A DNA stretch of 39,170 bases, taken from positions 1 through 39,170 of the forward strand of contig JAAXGV010000207.1 in the NCBI GenBank assembly GCA_012271185.1, in the 5' to 3' direction. A program made the translations under genes and the position numbers. Shown here piece by piece: positions 9,000 through 17,671 of the stretch. The DNA comes from Rhodothermales bacterium (lineage in GTDB: Bacteria; Bacteroidota; Rhodothermia; Rhodothermales; Bin80). The number at the start of each line of letters is the position of its first letter. Position 1 is the first letter of the stretch. The notes beneath the pieces were generated by a model. The model was not told where the DNA came from. It ran no database searches and was given only the letters and a program-made list of their open reading frames with translations.

Positions 9000-11095
9000 C
9001 CGAGGCGCTCAAAGTAGTTCCATGCCACCTTGTAGTCTTCTTCGCGATCGCACCGGTCGAAGGGTGCATGGAGCTCAACGGTTCGCTCCCTGGGTCCGCC
9101 TGGCAGGGTATCGTCCATGAATGTGCAGGTCACAGTGCCGTGCTTCATATCCCGTACATCCTCCCAGCCCAGGGCGATATTGGTGCTTTCGCCTTTGATG
9201 CCGTAGCCTGTGTCGCCGCGCTTCTTTCTTCGAGGCAGGTAGCCCATCCCTTTCTTGCTTGAAAACACGCATCGCCCCCCCGCGTCGTACCAGGTATCAT
9301 GCTCGTACATGTACAGCACTGGAAACTGTATCCGGTATACGGCGCACAGCTCATCGAGTGTGAGCCCCAGCGCCTGTGCGCAGAGCACATCCAGTTCAAC
9401 CAGGGCCTGGCGGCGGGCGTAGTCGGTTCTGAGGGCGCTCTCACGCTGCCAGGGGACGTTGAACAGGCTGAAGTAGCCGTCGTGCAGACGGGGGTCTGAT
9501 TTGGTCCAAGCCGCTATGGAAGCGCTGGTAACGGATACGTTCCACAGGTCTCGGTAGTCTGCTGTCACGCAGACGAGCCCGAACACTCGGGCGGCAGCCG
9601 CAGCGCTGAACGGCATCAGCGGCAGAAGCGAGGTTCGCCCTGCGTGAAGATTATGACTCCCGGCTGTTTTGACATAGCCGTCCATGATGATCGTCAGCCA
9701 TCCCTGCAGTGCACGCAAGAGGTTCTGCACCTTCCGGAAAGCGATTGAAGTTACCGCATGTACATGAGCGGCTCCCGGAGGCATCACCGCTGCGATGAGC
9801 GTTCGCTCGTTGTCCAAGCTTAACAGTCTTCTACAGGCTATGCGGTAATAGCCGCTGTGTGGTTTTTCCCAAGGAGTCGAGGGGATCTGCCGGGCGTATT
9901 CCGATGGGTCGCAGGCGATCGTGTAGTTGGTGCGGGGGCGGTACGCATCGGGCAGACGCACAAGGTCCAGGCGGGTATAGTCCCCGTGTGATTTGCAGCC
10001 GCTGTTCGGGGTGCTGTAGAGCGGGTTACCCACATGAAAGTGGGGACCGGACAGGATCCATTCCTGCGCCGAGCCGGCAAATCGGGTGCTTCTCTGGATG
10101 ACGCCGGCCTTCTGTGCGTTTGTCTCATTCCACATTGCGCTGATGCTGAACTGTCCGCTCAGGCTGCGCAGCCGATCTGCTGTGAGCCGCCGCAAAACCG
10201 CATGGATGGGTGTGGAGTGAATCTCAGGCAGCTGCGCCTGCAGTGAGCGCGTGCCTGCCGGGTCGAACAGCCGGGCATACAGCGAGAGCTCTTCCGGTCC
10301 TGTCCGGATGATGCGTTCACGGTGCCCTTCCAGGACCCACTTGTTGTCCTTTGTCTTGATGCCCGGCACCGGCCCGTAGCCCGCATGACGAAAGGATGCG
10401 TCGATCGTGCCGGGATGCAGCAGATGTGACATGCAGGTGAAGGCAGGGTTCGCTTGGGGCTGCGCATACACGTTTATACTGAATCTGACTCCGTGGCCAA
10501 TCTCAGGAAAAAGGCGCTTTTCATTAGTAAACCGGAAGTGGCGGCGCAGCCGGGGATACAGCGCTTCTCTCAGCGGTCCGCCCTTGGCGTCATCATACAC
10601 GCCCGTGGGATGCAGTAGCCCAATGGCGCCTGTGGAGAGCGACAGGGCTGCGGCCAGAAAGGACTTGTACAGGTTGGCCTTCATGCCCTGCAACAGCGGA
10701 TAGTTGGCATTCTGAAAGGCGGCTTCCGCCTTTGCGGCGCCGAACGCTTTCAGGTATCTGCTGCGGTTGGTCGCCTGCTGAAGCCACGCTGCACGCAGCT
10801 TTGCCGTCTGACTTGCGCTGAACCGCTTGGTCGCGAAGCGTGGCTCCGTATCGGCCAGGATGTTCTGCTCAACGAAGGAGGCCTTCTTCCACGGCGGATT
10901 CCCTATCACGATATCAAACCCTCCCCGCACTGCGAACTGGTCGGCATACTCCAGCTGCCAGTGATGAAACCGGAATTGCTTGGACAGCTTCGCTACCAGG
11001 CCCAGCCGGGGACGCTGTTCCTTCAGGGTATCCAGGTCCACGTAACCGATTGCGTCGCGCTCCACAGGTATACCATCCACGACGCTGGTCTGCAC
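8996..11095 (-). CDS. N6-adenine DNA methyltransferase, C-terminal part after in-frame TGA
   Basis: This 699-codon frame is the second part of a very large Eco57I/PglX-like N6-adenine DNA methyltransferase. It contains the catalytic motif IV in IVIGNPPWKK (residues 63-71 of this frame), followed by a long region suggestive of target recognition. It is in the same reading frame as the upstream piece (11186-13564). Only one TGA (11186-11188) separates them, followed by 30 open codons beginning YWPIEKTELLPARDEYL, which read as genuine family sequence. The start given is the first in-frame start codon after the TGA (GTG at 11093-11095); whether anything initiates there is unknown. Its stop overlaps the giant helicase start as ATGA. 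In DISARM- and BREX-type systems such enzymes mark self DNA. Without the SAM-binding half this piece should be inactive alone. Confidence 0.8.
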   Translation of the reverse strand: MQTSVVDGIPVERDAIGYVDLDTLKEQRPRLGLVAKLSKQFRFHHWQLEYADQFAVRGGFDIVIGNPPWKKASFVEQNILADTEPRFATKRFSASQTAKLRAAWLQQATNRSRYLKAFGAAKAEAAFQNANYPLLQGMKANLYKSFLAAALSLSTGAIGLLHPTGVYDDAKGGPLREALYPRLRRHFRFTNEKRLFPEIGHGVRFSINVYAQPQANPAFTCMSHLLHPGTIDASFRHAGYGPVPGIKTKDNKWVLEGHRERIIRTGPEELSLYARLFDPAGTRSLQAQLPEIHSTPIHAVLRRLTADRLRSLSGQFSISAMWNETNAQKAGVIQRSTRFAGSAQEWILSGPHFHVGNPLYSTPNSGCKSHGDYTRLDLVRLPDAYRPRTNYTIACDPSEYARQIPSTPWEKPHSGYYRIACRRLLSLDNERTLIAAVMPPGAAHVHAVTSIAFRKVQNLLRALQGWLTIIMDGYVKTAGSHNLHAGRTSLLPLMPFSAAAAARVFGLVCVTADYRDLWNVSVTSASIAAWTKSDPRLHDGYFSLFNVPWQRESALRTDYARRQALVELDVLCAQALGLTLDELCAVYRIQFPVLYMYEHDTWYDAGGRCVFSSKKGMGYLPRRKKRGDTGYGIKGESTNIALGWEDVRDMKHGTVTCTFMDDTLPGGPRERTVELHAPFDRCDREEDYKVAWNYFERLG

Positions 11096-11185
11096 TACCT
11101 CGTCCCGTCCGGCCAGTATCCGGCTGAGATCGCTCAGGTACTCATCGCGTGCAGGCAGCAGCTCAGTCTTTTCGATGGGCCAGTA

Positions 11186-13564
11186 TCACAGTGCACACCA
11201 GTAGTCCATAACCAGCTTCAGCCGCTGGTAGGCGCTGGCATGGCCGCCCGGGCTCAGGACCTCGCGCAGATGCCGCTCCTTCATGCGGGTATCCGTGCGT
11301 CGCGTATATGCACGATCCTTGTCCGGATAGATGGCAAACGCGTCGGTGGTGCGATCGTCGAGACGTGTCAAGTCGCGCACATGCTGCGCCCACAGCCTGT
11401 CAATGATGCCCGAAAAGTGCTCCAGGAGCACGCATTCGCGTGCGCTGATCCGGGCAGTGAAGTGCTTCTTCCACCGGTCAGCCTGTTTGAGCTCCGCCGC
11501 GGCGATCTGCTTGACGACCTTGCCGCGGTAGTCCATCATACCGGGGTCGCCTACCAGAAAATGGTATATCGTCCCGTCTTTGGCGAACTCCACGTCTTCC
11601 GGAGGCTGTTTCCACCATCTGCCCTGCATCAGCTGATCCTCGGAATACACGCGGCGCCACGCTCCCACGAGTGAGTTGCCGCACTTGAGCTGGTTGCCGA
11701 ACCAGGGCACAAAGCCGTCCGGAACCAGCGTGTTAAGCCACAGAGATACCCCGCCCAGCTCCACCGCGATAGGGTTCAGGTCAACGCCATACGCGTTGTT
11801 GTCCGCCAGATACATCTTCACGCGCTGCAGCTCTTGGGCATACCGCTCAGCGGACAGGGATTCGCCCCGCTCGCGGGTCTTGCGCCGCAGATATGCCTCC
11901 GCGAGCTGCGAAACCGCTTCATTCAGGAATGCGGCTGAGCCCATCGCAGGCTCGCAGACGGTGAGGTCCAGAATCTCGTCTGCGGACAGGCCGTGCAGCA
12001 CCTCCTCCAGGGCATGCTGTACCACACACTGGGTGAGAGACTCCGGTGTATAGTAAGAGGCGGACTCCTCGCGTGCGCGACTCGTCAGGCGGTATATGAA
12101 CGAGCCCTTCCTGTGGCAGACCAGCCGGCCGCCGCTGTCATACACGCGCTCCTCCTCATCGTAATGCGCTTCCAGCGCCGCCGCGTTCACGAAGTATGTG
12201 GGCGAGAGCATATCCGGGTACGTGCCGCGCTTTTTGACCTCGTACAGGTCTTCTTGTGCAATGAAGCCCTGATAGCTCAGCAGGGCCTCGTAGACCTCGC
12301 CCAGGTGGTTGACCCCGAGCTGCGCATACGAGATGCGGCCCTTCCGGCCCGGATAGCCCTCATGGCCAAGGGACATCATCCGGATGATCCGCTGCCATAC
12401 CCGGTTGCGGATGCGGATCGAGTTCAAGAGCGGTGTCTCCTTCGGGTCAAACAGGCTGCATTGCAGGGGTGCTATGCTGAATGTGTCCTCGCTTCCCTCC
12501 ATGGTACGCTGCCGGCCCTCCTCCTGCCTGCCGGCAAACACCAGCTTGAAAAGCCTCAGCAGCGATTCGTGCAGGAAGTACCCTTCCGAGCTGTCACCCT
12601 CCTCCAGGGATACCATCTCCAGGTCACGCAGCAGCTCCAGGCTGTATCCCTCGCGGTACAGTATGGCGTTCATGGGGAGGTACCCGAGCTCCTGGCGCGA
12701 CTCCACCGTGAAAAGGAACAGCATCCGGTACATGTAGCGCAGGCACTCAAACGACAGTGCCTTCTCATCCACGCTGGTGGCTTGGCGTCGCGCCGTGCGA
12801 CGATAATGCAGGAACTCATTGCCCAGGAGCTCCACGGCTTCCCGGAGCGCATACTTGAGGCTGCCGGACACGCCTTGCGCATGCGCTTTGGACCGCTGAT
12901 CGATACGGTCAAGCTCAGAGGTCAGGCCACTGGCCGGGCAGAGGCTGTCCCGGCTCAGCAGCATCGCCACAAGCTGGAAGGTGCTGATGGGTGTGCGACG
13001 GTTGAAGAGCTCCGCCCAGTCAACACGGAGCGCCCGGTGCCCGGACCACTTGGTCCGGTCCAGCAGCACAAAGACGTGCAGCGAAACGATAAGCAGCCAG
13101 CGCGGCGGCGCGTCACAGAAGAAGGCCTCCCCAACCAGCCGCTCCAGCGTGGCGCCCTCTGCTGCAAGCTGCATGATGTCGTCCCCGGTATGGGCGCCGT
13201 CCAGTGCCTCCACTATCCACAGGTAGGGTCGACTTTCCCGCTCTACCTGCCCCAGCCGTGTGAGTGTGCCGCTGTTCAGGTGCGCGGTCGAGATCTCCGG
13301 ATTGTAGCCCAGAGCACCCAGAAGAGGCCACACATGGCGCCGCTGGATCTGCAGCCGCTCCGGTGCGCGGGCCCGCCGGAAATCCTCGCGGTGCTCCAGG
13401 AACTGGCGAGCCATACGCTGGAGCATGACCCAGCGGGGGGTCTCCCCATTCACCGGGCGCCTGGCTTTGACCCACTGCTTCAGGTCCTTCTCCAGGATCA
13501 CCTGCAGATAGTGGTCCGAGTAGAACTCGTTCTCATTCCTGATGCCGGTCAGGTCCAAGGCCAT
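11186..13564 (-). CDS. N6-adenine DNA methyltransferase, N-terminal part truncated by TGA
   Basis: This 792-aa frame is the first part of the large DNA methyltransferase. A long helical N-terminal region is followed by YYTPESLTQ (504-512), SAM-binding motif I CEPAMGSAAFLNEA (537-550) and GVDLNPIAVELGGVSLWL (593-610), a typical Type IIG/PglX/DrmMI-like arrangement. It ends at MDYWCAL before TGA, while the following codons in the same frame read YWPIEK. The expected family sequence at this point is CALW-Y/F-WP, so the TGA most simply replaces a TGG tryptophan codon. The joined gene (8996-13564) would encode about 1522 residues. The start lies 4 nt after the SNF2 helicase stop, so the genes are co-transcribed. 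As sequenced, motif IV (NPPW) is not in this polypeptide, so it should lack activity. Confidence 0.85.
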   Translation of the reverse strand: MALDLTGIRNENEFYSDHYLQVILEKDLKQWVKARRPVNGETPRWVMLQRMARQFLEHREDFRRARAPERLQIQRRHVWPLLGALGYNPEISTAHLNSGTLTRLGQVERESRPYLWIVEALDGAHTGDDIMQLAAEGATLERLVGEAFFCDAPPRWLLIVSLHVFVLLDRTKWSGHRALRVDWAELFNRRTPISTFQLVAMLLSRDSLCPASGLTSELDRIDQRSKAHAQGVSGSLKYALREAVELLGNEFLHYRRTARRQATSVDEKALSFECLRYMYRMLFLFTVESRQELGYLPMNAILYREGYSLELLRDLEMVSLEEGDSSEGYFLHESLLRLFKLVFAGRQEEGRQRTMEGSEDTFSIAPLQCSLFDPKETPLLNSIRIRNRVWQRIIRMMSLGHEGYPGRKGRISYAQLGVNHLGEVYEALLSYQGFIAQEDLYEVKKRGTYPDMLSPTYFVNAAALEAHYDEEERVYDSGGRLVCHRKGSFIYRLTSRAREESASYYTPESLTQCVVQHALEEVLHGLSADEILDLTVCEPAMGSAAFLNEAVSQLAEAYLRRKTRERGESLSAERYAQELQRVKMYLADNNAYGVDLNPIAVELGGVSLWLNTLVPDGFVPWFGNQLKCGNSLVGAWRRVYSEDQLMQGRWWKQPPEDVEFAKDGTIYHFLVGDPGMMDYRGKVVKQIAAAELKQADRWKKHFTARISARECVLLEHFSGIIDRLWAQHVRDLTRLDDRTTDAFAIYPDKDRAYTRRTDTRMKERHLREVLSPGGHASAYQRLKLVMDYWCAL

Positions 13565-13568
13565 GCCG

Positions 13569-16394
13569 CTACCCTCCAGCCAGCACGGCGACTACCTGCA
13601 TGTAGGGGGTTTCCTCTATGTGCATGGTGTCATGGATCCATTGCCGGTATGTGTTAAACTTCTCTTCTACTCTGCGCAGCGCATGCACCCTCCGGCCTGT
13701 TGTGAGCTGATCCTCGGCCATGAAGCGCTCTCCGACATGCGTCTCGTGGCGAGCCTTAAGGTGCTTGAGGTCCGCGAGGTGCGACTGTAGCTTCGGATCG
13801 AGCTCGGATACAAACCTGTCGCGCTCTGCGCGTACAAATTCCGCAGCCTGTTCGACAGCGTCCGGGAGCATGCGGCGTGCAACCTCAATGGCCTGCTGTT
13901 CACAGCCTGCGTTTGCCAGCCTGCTCGACTGCAGGGCCGCAAATTCCGGTGATCCTTGAAGGCGCTCAACGTGGAAGACCCCGCCTGTGGCCCGGACCAC
14001 GCACCACTCCTGGAACACGGTGCGCCCCTTGCGATTCGGATAGGAGATCGAGATGATGTAAGAGATGGCCTGTGCATTGGCACTCGGCAGCGCGATGACC
14101 GGCGCTTCCAGGCGCCTGAACGATGCGCGCACCTTGTCGGTCGCCCAGTCCATCAGCGGGTGCAGCGGCCACAGATAGTGCATTTGCGGCCACGTTTCTT
14201 CGGTTGCACGGGCGGCCCTGATGCCTGCCATCATGACCTTGGGCTGCGCAGTTAAATCAAAAATGTTGTGCTTCGGCCGGGCTTCGCGCGGCAGCGTATC
14301 TGTCACGTTCTGCAGGGCGTTGGAAGCCGTGAGCTGAATGCGCTGTTCGTGGTCCCACATACGCAGCTCAAAGTCCAGCGAGTCGCCTTTGATGCGTGTT
14401 AGGGCGGACTTCAGGTAGTCATAATCCGATGCATACAGCGACGGCATGGAGCGTGTGCTGTGGACTGAAGGCTGGGTGCCTGTCCCGAGCAGCGCAGCAA
14501 CCGGATCGAAAGGGTCCTCTTCCTGCTCGCAGGTGAACAGCCCTCCGGTGGAAGTAGTGCCCTCAATGACATCGCGAACCCTCAGCTCCTCCTTTTGCGC
14601 ATCGTACAGCCCCATCAGGATGGCGGGGTCTCCGATGTTCTTGTGTGCCTGCTGCTCCTTCTCGACGAGAATCTTGAGGATGCGCTGGTCATCCCTGAAC
14701 TTCTTTGCCGAGCAGCTGGTCACCAGGTACACAATCTGCGGCTTGCGCTCCTGCCCATACCGGTCTATGCGCCCATTGCGCTGCTGCAGCGTCATGAGCG
14801 ACCACGGGATATCAAAGTGGATAAGCCTGCGACAGTGGTAGTGCAGGTTCAGTCCTTCTGAGCCCACGTCCGATGAGAGCAGCAGCCGCACCGGCGACCG
14901 GTCGCTGCCGAATGCTTCCACGATCTCCTGCTGATCCACATCCTTCATCGTCCCTTTGAGCACGCGGACAGTGTTAGGCCCAAGTTGCAGGTCAGCCTTC
15001 AGGCGCTCATGCAAGAAGTCAAGCGTCGCGATACGTTCCGTGAAGATGACGACCCGATCATGCGGATCCCGAATGTCCCAGCTCCAGTGCCTGAACACCT
15101 TCAGGAGGCGCTGATACTTGGAAAAGGTGTCGGGCCGGACGTGCCCGAGCCGGTCGGCGATGCGCTGGAGAAGGCCCGTGGCTTTGGGCCCTTTGCCTTG
15201 CTTCCGGAGCTTTGTGATGCGGGCCTGTATGGTTTCCAGGCAGGCCGCCGGTGACGACAGCACGGCTTTTTCCAGCACGGTTCGCAGCAGCCATCCGTTG
15301 CCCACCCTGGCAGAGAGCTGCTCGTTTGTGGTGTCTGCCAGCGCCGAAAAGACGGCTTCTTCGGCCTTCGAAGCCTCAGTCGGCAGGATATGGGTGTCGC
15401 GCTCCTTAAAGGCCGCCGCGACTTCGTGCCGGATATCTTTCTTGAAGCGGCGCACAAACAGGTTCTTACCTTTCAGGTCTTCTCTGGTGTACTGATCCGG
15501 GTTGGCTATGGCTGTCGGGTCCAGCATGCTCATGAGGTTGGCGAAGCTGCGTGCCCGTCCGTCGTGCGGTGTCGCACTCAGCATGATGAGTGCATCGGAG
15601 CGGTCTGCCAGGATCTCCGCCAGCTGATTTCGCAGCGACCGGGTGCCCCGGTTGGCCACGTTCTGGGCTTCATCGATCACGATGATATCCCAGTAGGCCT
15701 GCTCAACGAAGACGCGGTAGTCTGCTGCTAACTTGAGCGTGTCGATCGAGATGATCGACTTATCAAAGTGATTAAAGGGGTTGTGTCCTACCGGAATCTG
15801 GTTACGCACGCGCTGTATACCTGCAGAGTCCAGCCGTACCAGCGGGATCGCAAAGCGGGTCCACAGCTCTTTCTGAAACTGCATGAGCATGCTCTTGAGC
15901 GTCACCACGAGGATGCGCCGTCCGCGTCCGCGCCGCATCAGCTCCGCAATGAGGATGCCCGCTTCCAGCGTCTTGCCCAGTCCGGTGCCGTCTGCAATCA
16001 GTATCCTGGGCCGGGGCTGCTGCAGCGCCAGCACCGCAGGCAGACGCTGATAGGGAACGTTATCCATAGCGCCGCGATGTCCCAGATACAGGTGTTCGTC
16101 GGTAGGGGGCGTGGCGCGCAGCTGACTTTCTATGTGAAGCTTGGCTGCCAGATAGCCTGGCGATTCATCGTGAACCAGCCTCACCTTCTTCGGATCGACT
16201 TCGGCGAACTTCTCTAGCTCTGTCAGGAACTTCCAGTCGCAATCCCGGACCAGCGGGCTTACGCCGGTGACTGACAGTATGTAATGGCCATCAAAGGTGC
16301 GATCGGCACGGCGCACGATCCACTCTTCGCCTCGGATTTCCAGCCGTGCCCCCGGTGCAGGCGGTCGCTCTATTGCAGAACTCATACGTAGCAT
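13569..16394 (-). CDS. SNF2-family helicase (DrmD-like)
   Basis: This 941-aa SWI2/SNF2 superfamily 2 ATPase is the first gene of the probable defence operon. Walker A is DGTGLGKT (135-142), motif II is DEAQ (241-244), motif III is LSATPHDGR (272-280). The C-terminal RecA domain has VIFTERIATL (449-458), SDVGSEGLNLH (508-518) and QQRNGRIDRYGQ (537-548). An SH3-like N-terminal segment (about 10-50) and a long helical C-terminus flank the motor, as in DrmD of class 1 DISARM and RapA-like proteins. It probably translocates on double-stranded DNA and works with the methyltransferase (4 nt downstream) and the giant helicase. A second ATG three codons in (16383-16385) is an alternative start; neither has a convincing ribosome binding site. 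A 13-bp inverted repeat lies about 65 nt upstream. Confidence 0.88.
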   Translation of the reverse strand: MLRMSSAIERPPAPGARLEIRGEEWIVRRADRTFDGHYILSVTGVSPLVRDCDWKFLTELEKFAEVDPKKVRLVHDESPGYLAAKLHIESQLRATPPTDEHLYLGHRGAMDNVPYQRLPAVLALQQPRPRILIADGTGLGKTLEAGILIAELMRRGRGRRILVVTLKSMLMQFQKELWTRFAIPLVRLDSAGIQRVRNQIPVGHNPFNHFDKSIISIDTLKLAADYRVFVEQAYWDIIVIDEAQNVANRGTRSLRNQLAEILADRSDALIMLSATPHDGRARSFANLMSMLDPTAIANPDQYTREDLKGKNLFVRRFKKDIRHEVAAAFKERDTHILPTEASKAEEAVFSALADTTNEQLSARVGNGWLLRTVLEKAVLSSPAACLETIQARITKLRKQGKGPKATGLLQRIADRLGHVRPDTFSKYQRLLKVFRHWSWDIRDPHDRVVIFTERIATLDFLHERLKADLQLGPNTVRVLKGTMKDVDQQEIVEAFGSDRSPVRLLLSSDVGSEGLNLHYHCRRLIHFDIPWSLMTLQQRNGRIDRYGQERKPQIVYLVTSCSAKKFRDDQRILKILVEKEQQAHKNIGDPAILMGLYDAQKEELRVRDVIEGTTSTGGLFTCEQEEDPFDPVAALLGTGTQPSVHSTRSMPSLYASDYDYLKSALTRIKGDSLDFELRMWDHEQRIQLTASNALQNVTDTLPREARPKHNIFDLTAQPKVMMAGIRAARATEETWPQMHYLWPLHPLMDWATDKVRASFRRLEAPVIALPSANAQAISYIISISYPNRKGRTVFQEWCVVRATGGVFHVERLQGSPEFAALQSSRLANAGCEQQAIEVARRMLPDAVEQAAEFVRAERDRFVSELDPKLQSHLADLKHLKARHETHVGERFMAEDQLTTGRRVHALRRVEEKFNTYRQWIHDTMHIEETPYMQVVAVLAGG

Positions 16395-16799
16395 TGTTCA
16401 CATTCATAATACTACTCTCCGTCTCAACTGTATTTCTGCCTCGCCGCTGATATTTACCCGTCAGGCAGCGGGCGGGTTCAGCTTGATCGTCCGCTGCCTG
16501 ACGACCGGTTCACCTGCGTACAGCCGCCGGCCGCACGGCAAGCCTTCTCGGGTCCACACTTGGGAGATCAAGCTCCCTGATCATTTCCTCTTGCCGAGCA
16601 CGTTGTTCTCCGGCAGCGCGTGCGACCAGGCTTACCTCTTAGCCGATCCCGGCAAGTCTGTGGTACTGTTACACAGCAACCTTCGCGTCTCTCGAAGCCA
16701 TGCCCGCGATTGCGGAGCGGAAGCATTTTTCGCGCCAGTCTGCCGCTGCTCCCACCTGAAGGTGCCTGAGTCCAAGTGAGGCACCAGTCGCAAAACAAG
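16395..16799. other. Intergenic region upstream of the defence operon
   Basis: These 405 bases contain no gene that I can support. Open frames here are short, rich in Arg, Cys and Ser, and match no family. The segment holds the presumed promoter of the minus-strand operon starting at 16394 and a perfect 13-bp inverted repeat (16459-16503). At its right end begins the remnant of the duplicated nuclease gene (from about 16800). A minus-strand frame at 16568-16828 starts with nuclease-gene sequence (LDRAGKAIVL) and then runs into unrelated sequence, so it looks like a read-through of the duplication breakpoint. Confidence 0.5.
16459..16503. repeat. Perfect 13-bp inverted repeat upstream of the defence operon
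   Basis: The arms CGTCAGGCAGCGG (16459-16471) and CCGCTGCCTGACG (16491-16503) are exact reverse complements separated by 19 bases. The element lies about 65 nt upstream of the SNF2 helicase start. No T-run follows either arm, so it is not an obvious intrinsic terminator. It could be an operator for a dimeric regulator, an mRNA leader hairpin, or a recombination or methylation target; no regulator gene is next to it in this window. Confidence 0.7.
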
Positions 16800-16855
16800 A
16801 CGATGGCCTTGCCTGCCCTGTCAAGCAAGGCATAGCCTGCGTTTCCGGTGATCGG

Positions 16856-17062
16856 TCAAGCTGGCGTATCCGGTTTCTGTGGAAGAAACCAGGGGGTCAT
16901 GCGTCCTTCTATCCGCGCAAGGCGTTCAGACACGTCCGCGATGCGTCTGTCAAGGCGTTCTGATACGTCAGTGATGCGCCTGTTCAGAGTGGTATACAGT
17001 CCTCCAATGGCCAACAAAATGGTAACCGTAGCGCCTACGGCAGAAAGTATCGTGGTGATCAT
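16856..17062 (-). CDS. Small membrane/coiled-coil protein, array copy 1 (68 aa)
   Basis: This small protein has a hydrophobic N-terminal helix (MITTILSAVGATVTILLAIG, residues 1-20), then a charged coiled coil built from 11-residue units (NRRITDVSERL, DRRIADVSERL) and a conserved tail RIEGRMTPWFLPQKPDTPA. It is predicted to be anchored in the inner membrane with the coiled coil on one side. I chose the start at MITTIL because copy 2 is only open from there. A 27-codon N-terminal extension exists in copies 1 and 3, but a 1-bp change breaks it in copy 2. Relative to the other copies it lacks seven residues of the coiled coil. The function is unknown; small proteins of this layout resemble phage or island accessory membrane proteins such as XhlA-like ones, but I cannot name a family. 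Confidence 0.55.
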   Translation of the reverse strand: MITTILSAVGATVTILLAIGGLYTTLNRRITDVSERLDRRIADVSERLARIEGRMTPWFLPQKPDTPA

Positions 17063-17443
17063 GGGGCTGCATAGTGAGTGTGGTGATAGAACGCCGTCAT
17101 ACGAGATTCGTTCAGCAGGGGGCACGCTGTTCGGCATAGCCATGCGCTATGGCGAATCCCTGGCTACGTGGTGCGGGTAGCTCACAGGCCAGCCGATACT
17201 GTTCAAGAACGCGTTGACAATGCTGGCGCGTCTGATTCTCTGTGGTCACATGCGGCGGCGCTTGGTCGACATGGGCTTGGTCCAAGTGCCCACGCTGCAG
17301 TTCCCTATCTTGTGAGCGTACTTTTTGGGCTGGTCTGGTGGCAGGTTGTCATCGATTTTCGTGCCTGCCTTCTTTGCTTCGATGATGACGATGGCCTCGT
17401 CTGCCTTGTCAAGCAGGGCGTAGTTTGCGTTCCCGGTGATCGG

Positions 17444-17671
17444 TCAAGCTGGCGTATCCGGTTTCTGTGGAAGAAACCAGGGGGTCATGCGTCCTTCTAT
17501 CCGCGCAAGGCGTTCTAACACGTCTGATATGCGTCTGTCAAGGCGTTCTGATACGTCCGAGATGCGCCTGTCAAGACCCTCGATGCGCCTGTTAAGCGTG
17601 GCATATAGTCTTCCAATGGCCAACAAAATGGTAACCGTAGCGCCTACGGCAGAAAGTATCGTGGTAATCAT
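17444..17671 (-). CDS. Small membrane/coiled-coil protein, array copy 2 (75 aa)
   Basis: This is the second copy of the array ORF. The N-terminal membrane helix is identical to copy 1 for the first 20 residues (except LAIGR for LAIGG just after). The coiled coil is longer: NRRIEGL, then two 11-residue units (DRRISDVSERL and DRRISDVLERL), then ARIEGRM. The tail MTPWFLPQKPDTPA is unchanged. Preservation of the frame in three copies, with mostly conservative changes, argues for coding. Its stop codon lies exactly at the cassette boundary with the nuclease-gene fragment. The function is unknown. Confidence 0.55.
   Translation of the reverse strand: MITTILSAVGATVTILLAIGRLYATLNRRIEGLDRRISDVSERLDRRISDVLERLARIEGRMTPWFLPQKPDTPA

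Noticed and set aside
11186-11188. TGA recoded as tryptophan or selenocysteine
   Set aside because: TGA ends other genes here (for example the VirB2-like and BatA-like genes, in ATGA overlaps), so a changed code is unlikely. The site fits tryptophan rather than a redox residue, and no SECIS-like context was recognised.
11993-13657. 554-codon plus-strand open frame opposite the methyltransferase and the end of the SNF2 helicase
   Set aside because: It is antisense to genuine methyltransferase and helicase sequence; its translation is His/Gln/Leu-rich with no family resemblance. High GC keeps the opposite frame open.
16297-16779. 160-codon plus-strand ORF upstream of the SNF2 helicase
   Set aside because: It overlaps the SNF2 gene start in antisense and is rich in Ser, Arg and Cys, with no family signal.
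16848-17180. Plus-strand ORFs in each array unit (also 17436-17747 and 18027-18380)
   Set aside because: They are opened by the same repeated DNA, but the minus-strand frame has a membrane helix, a regular coiled coil and a conserved tail, whereas the plus frame is irregular.
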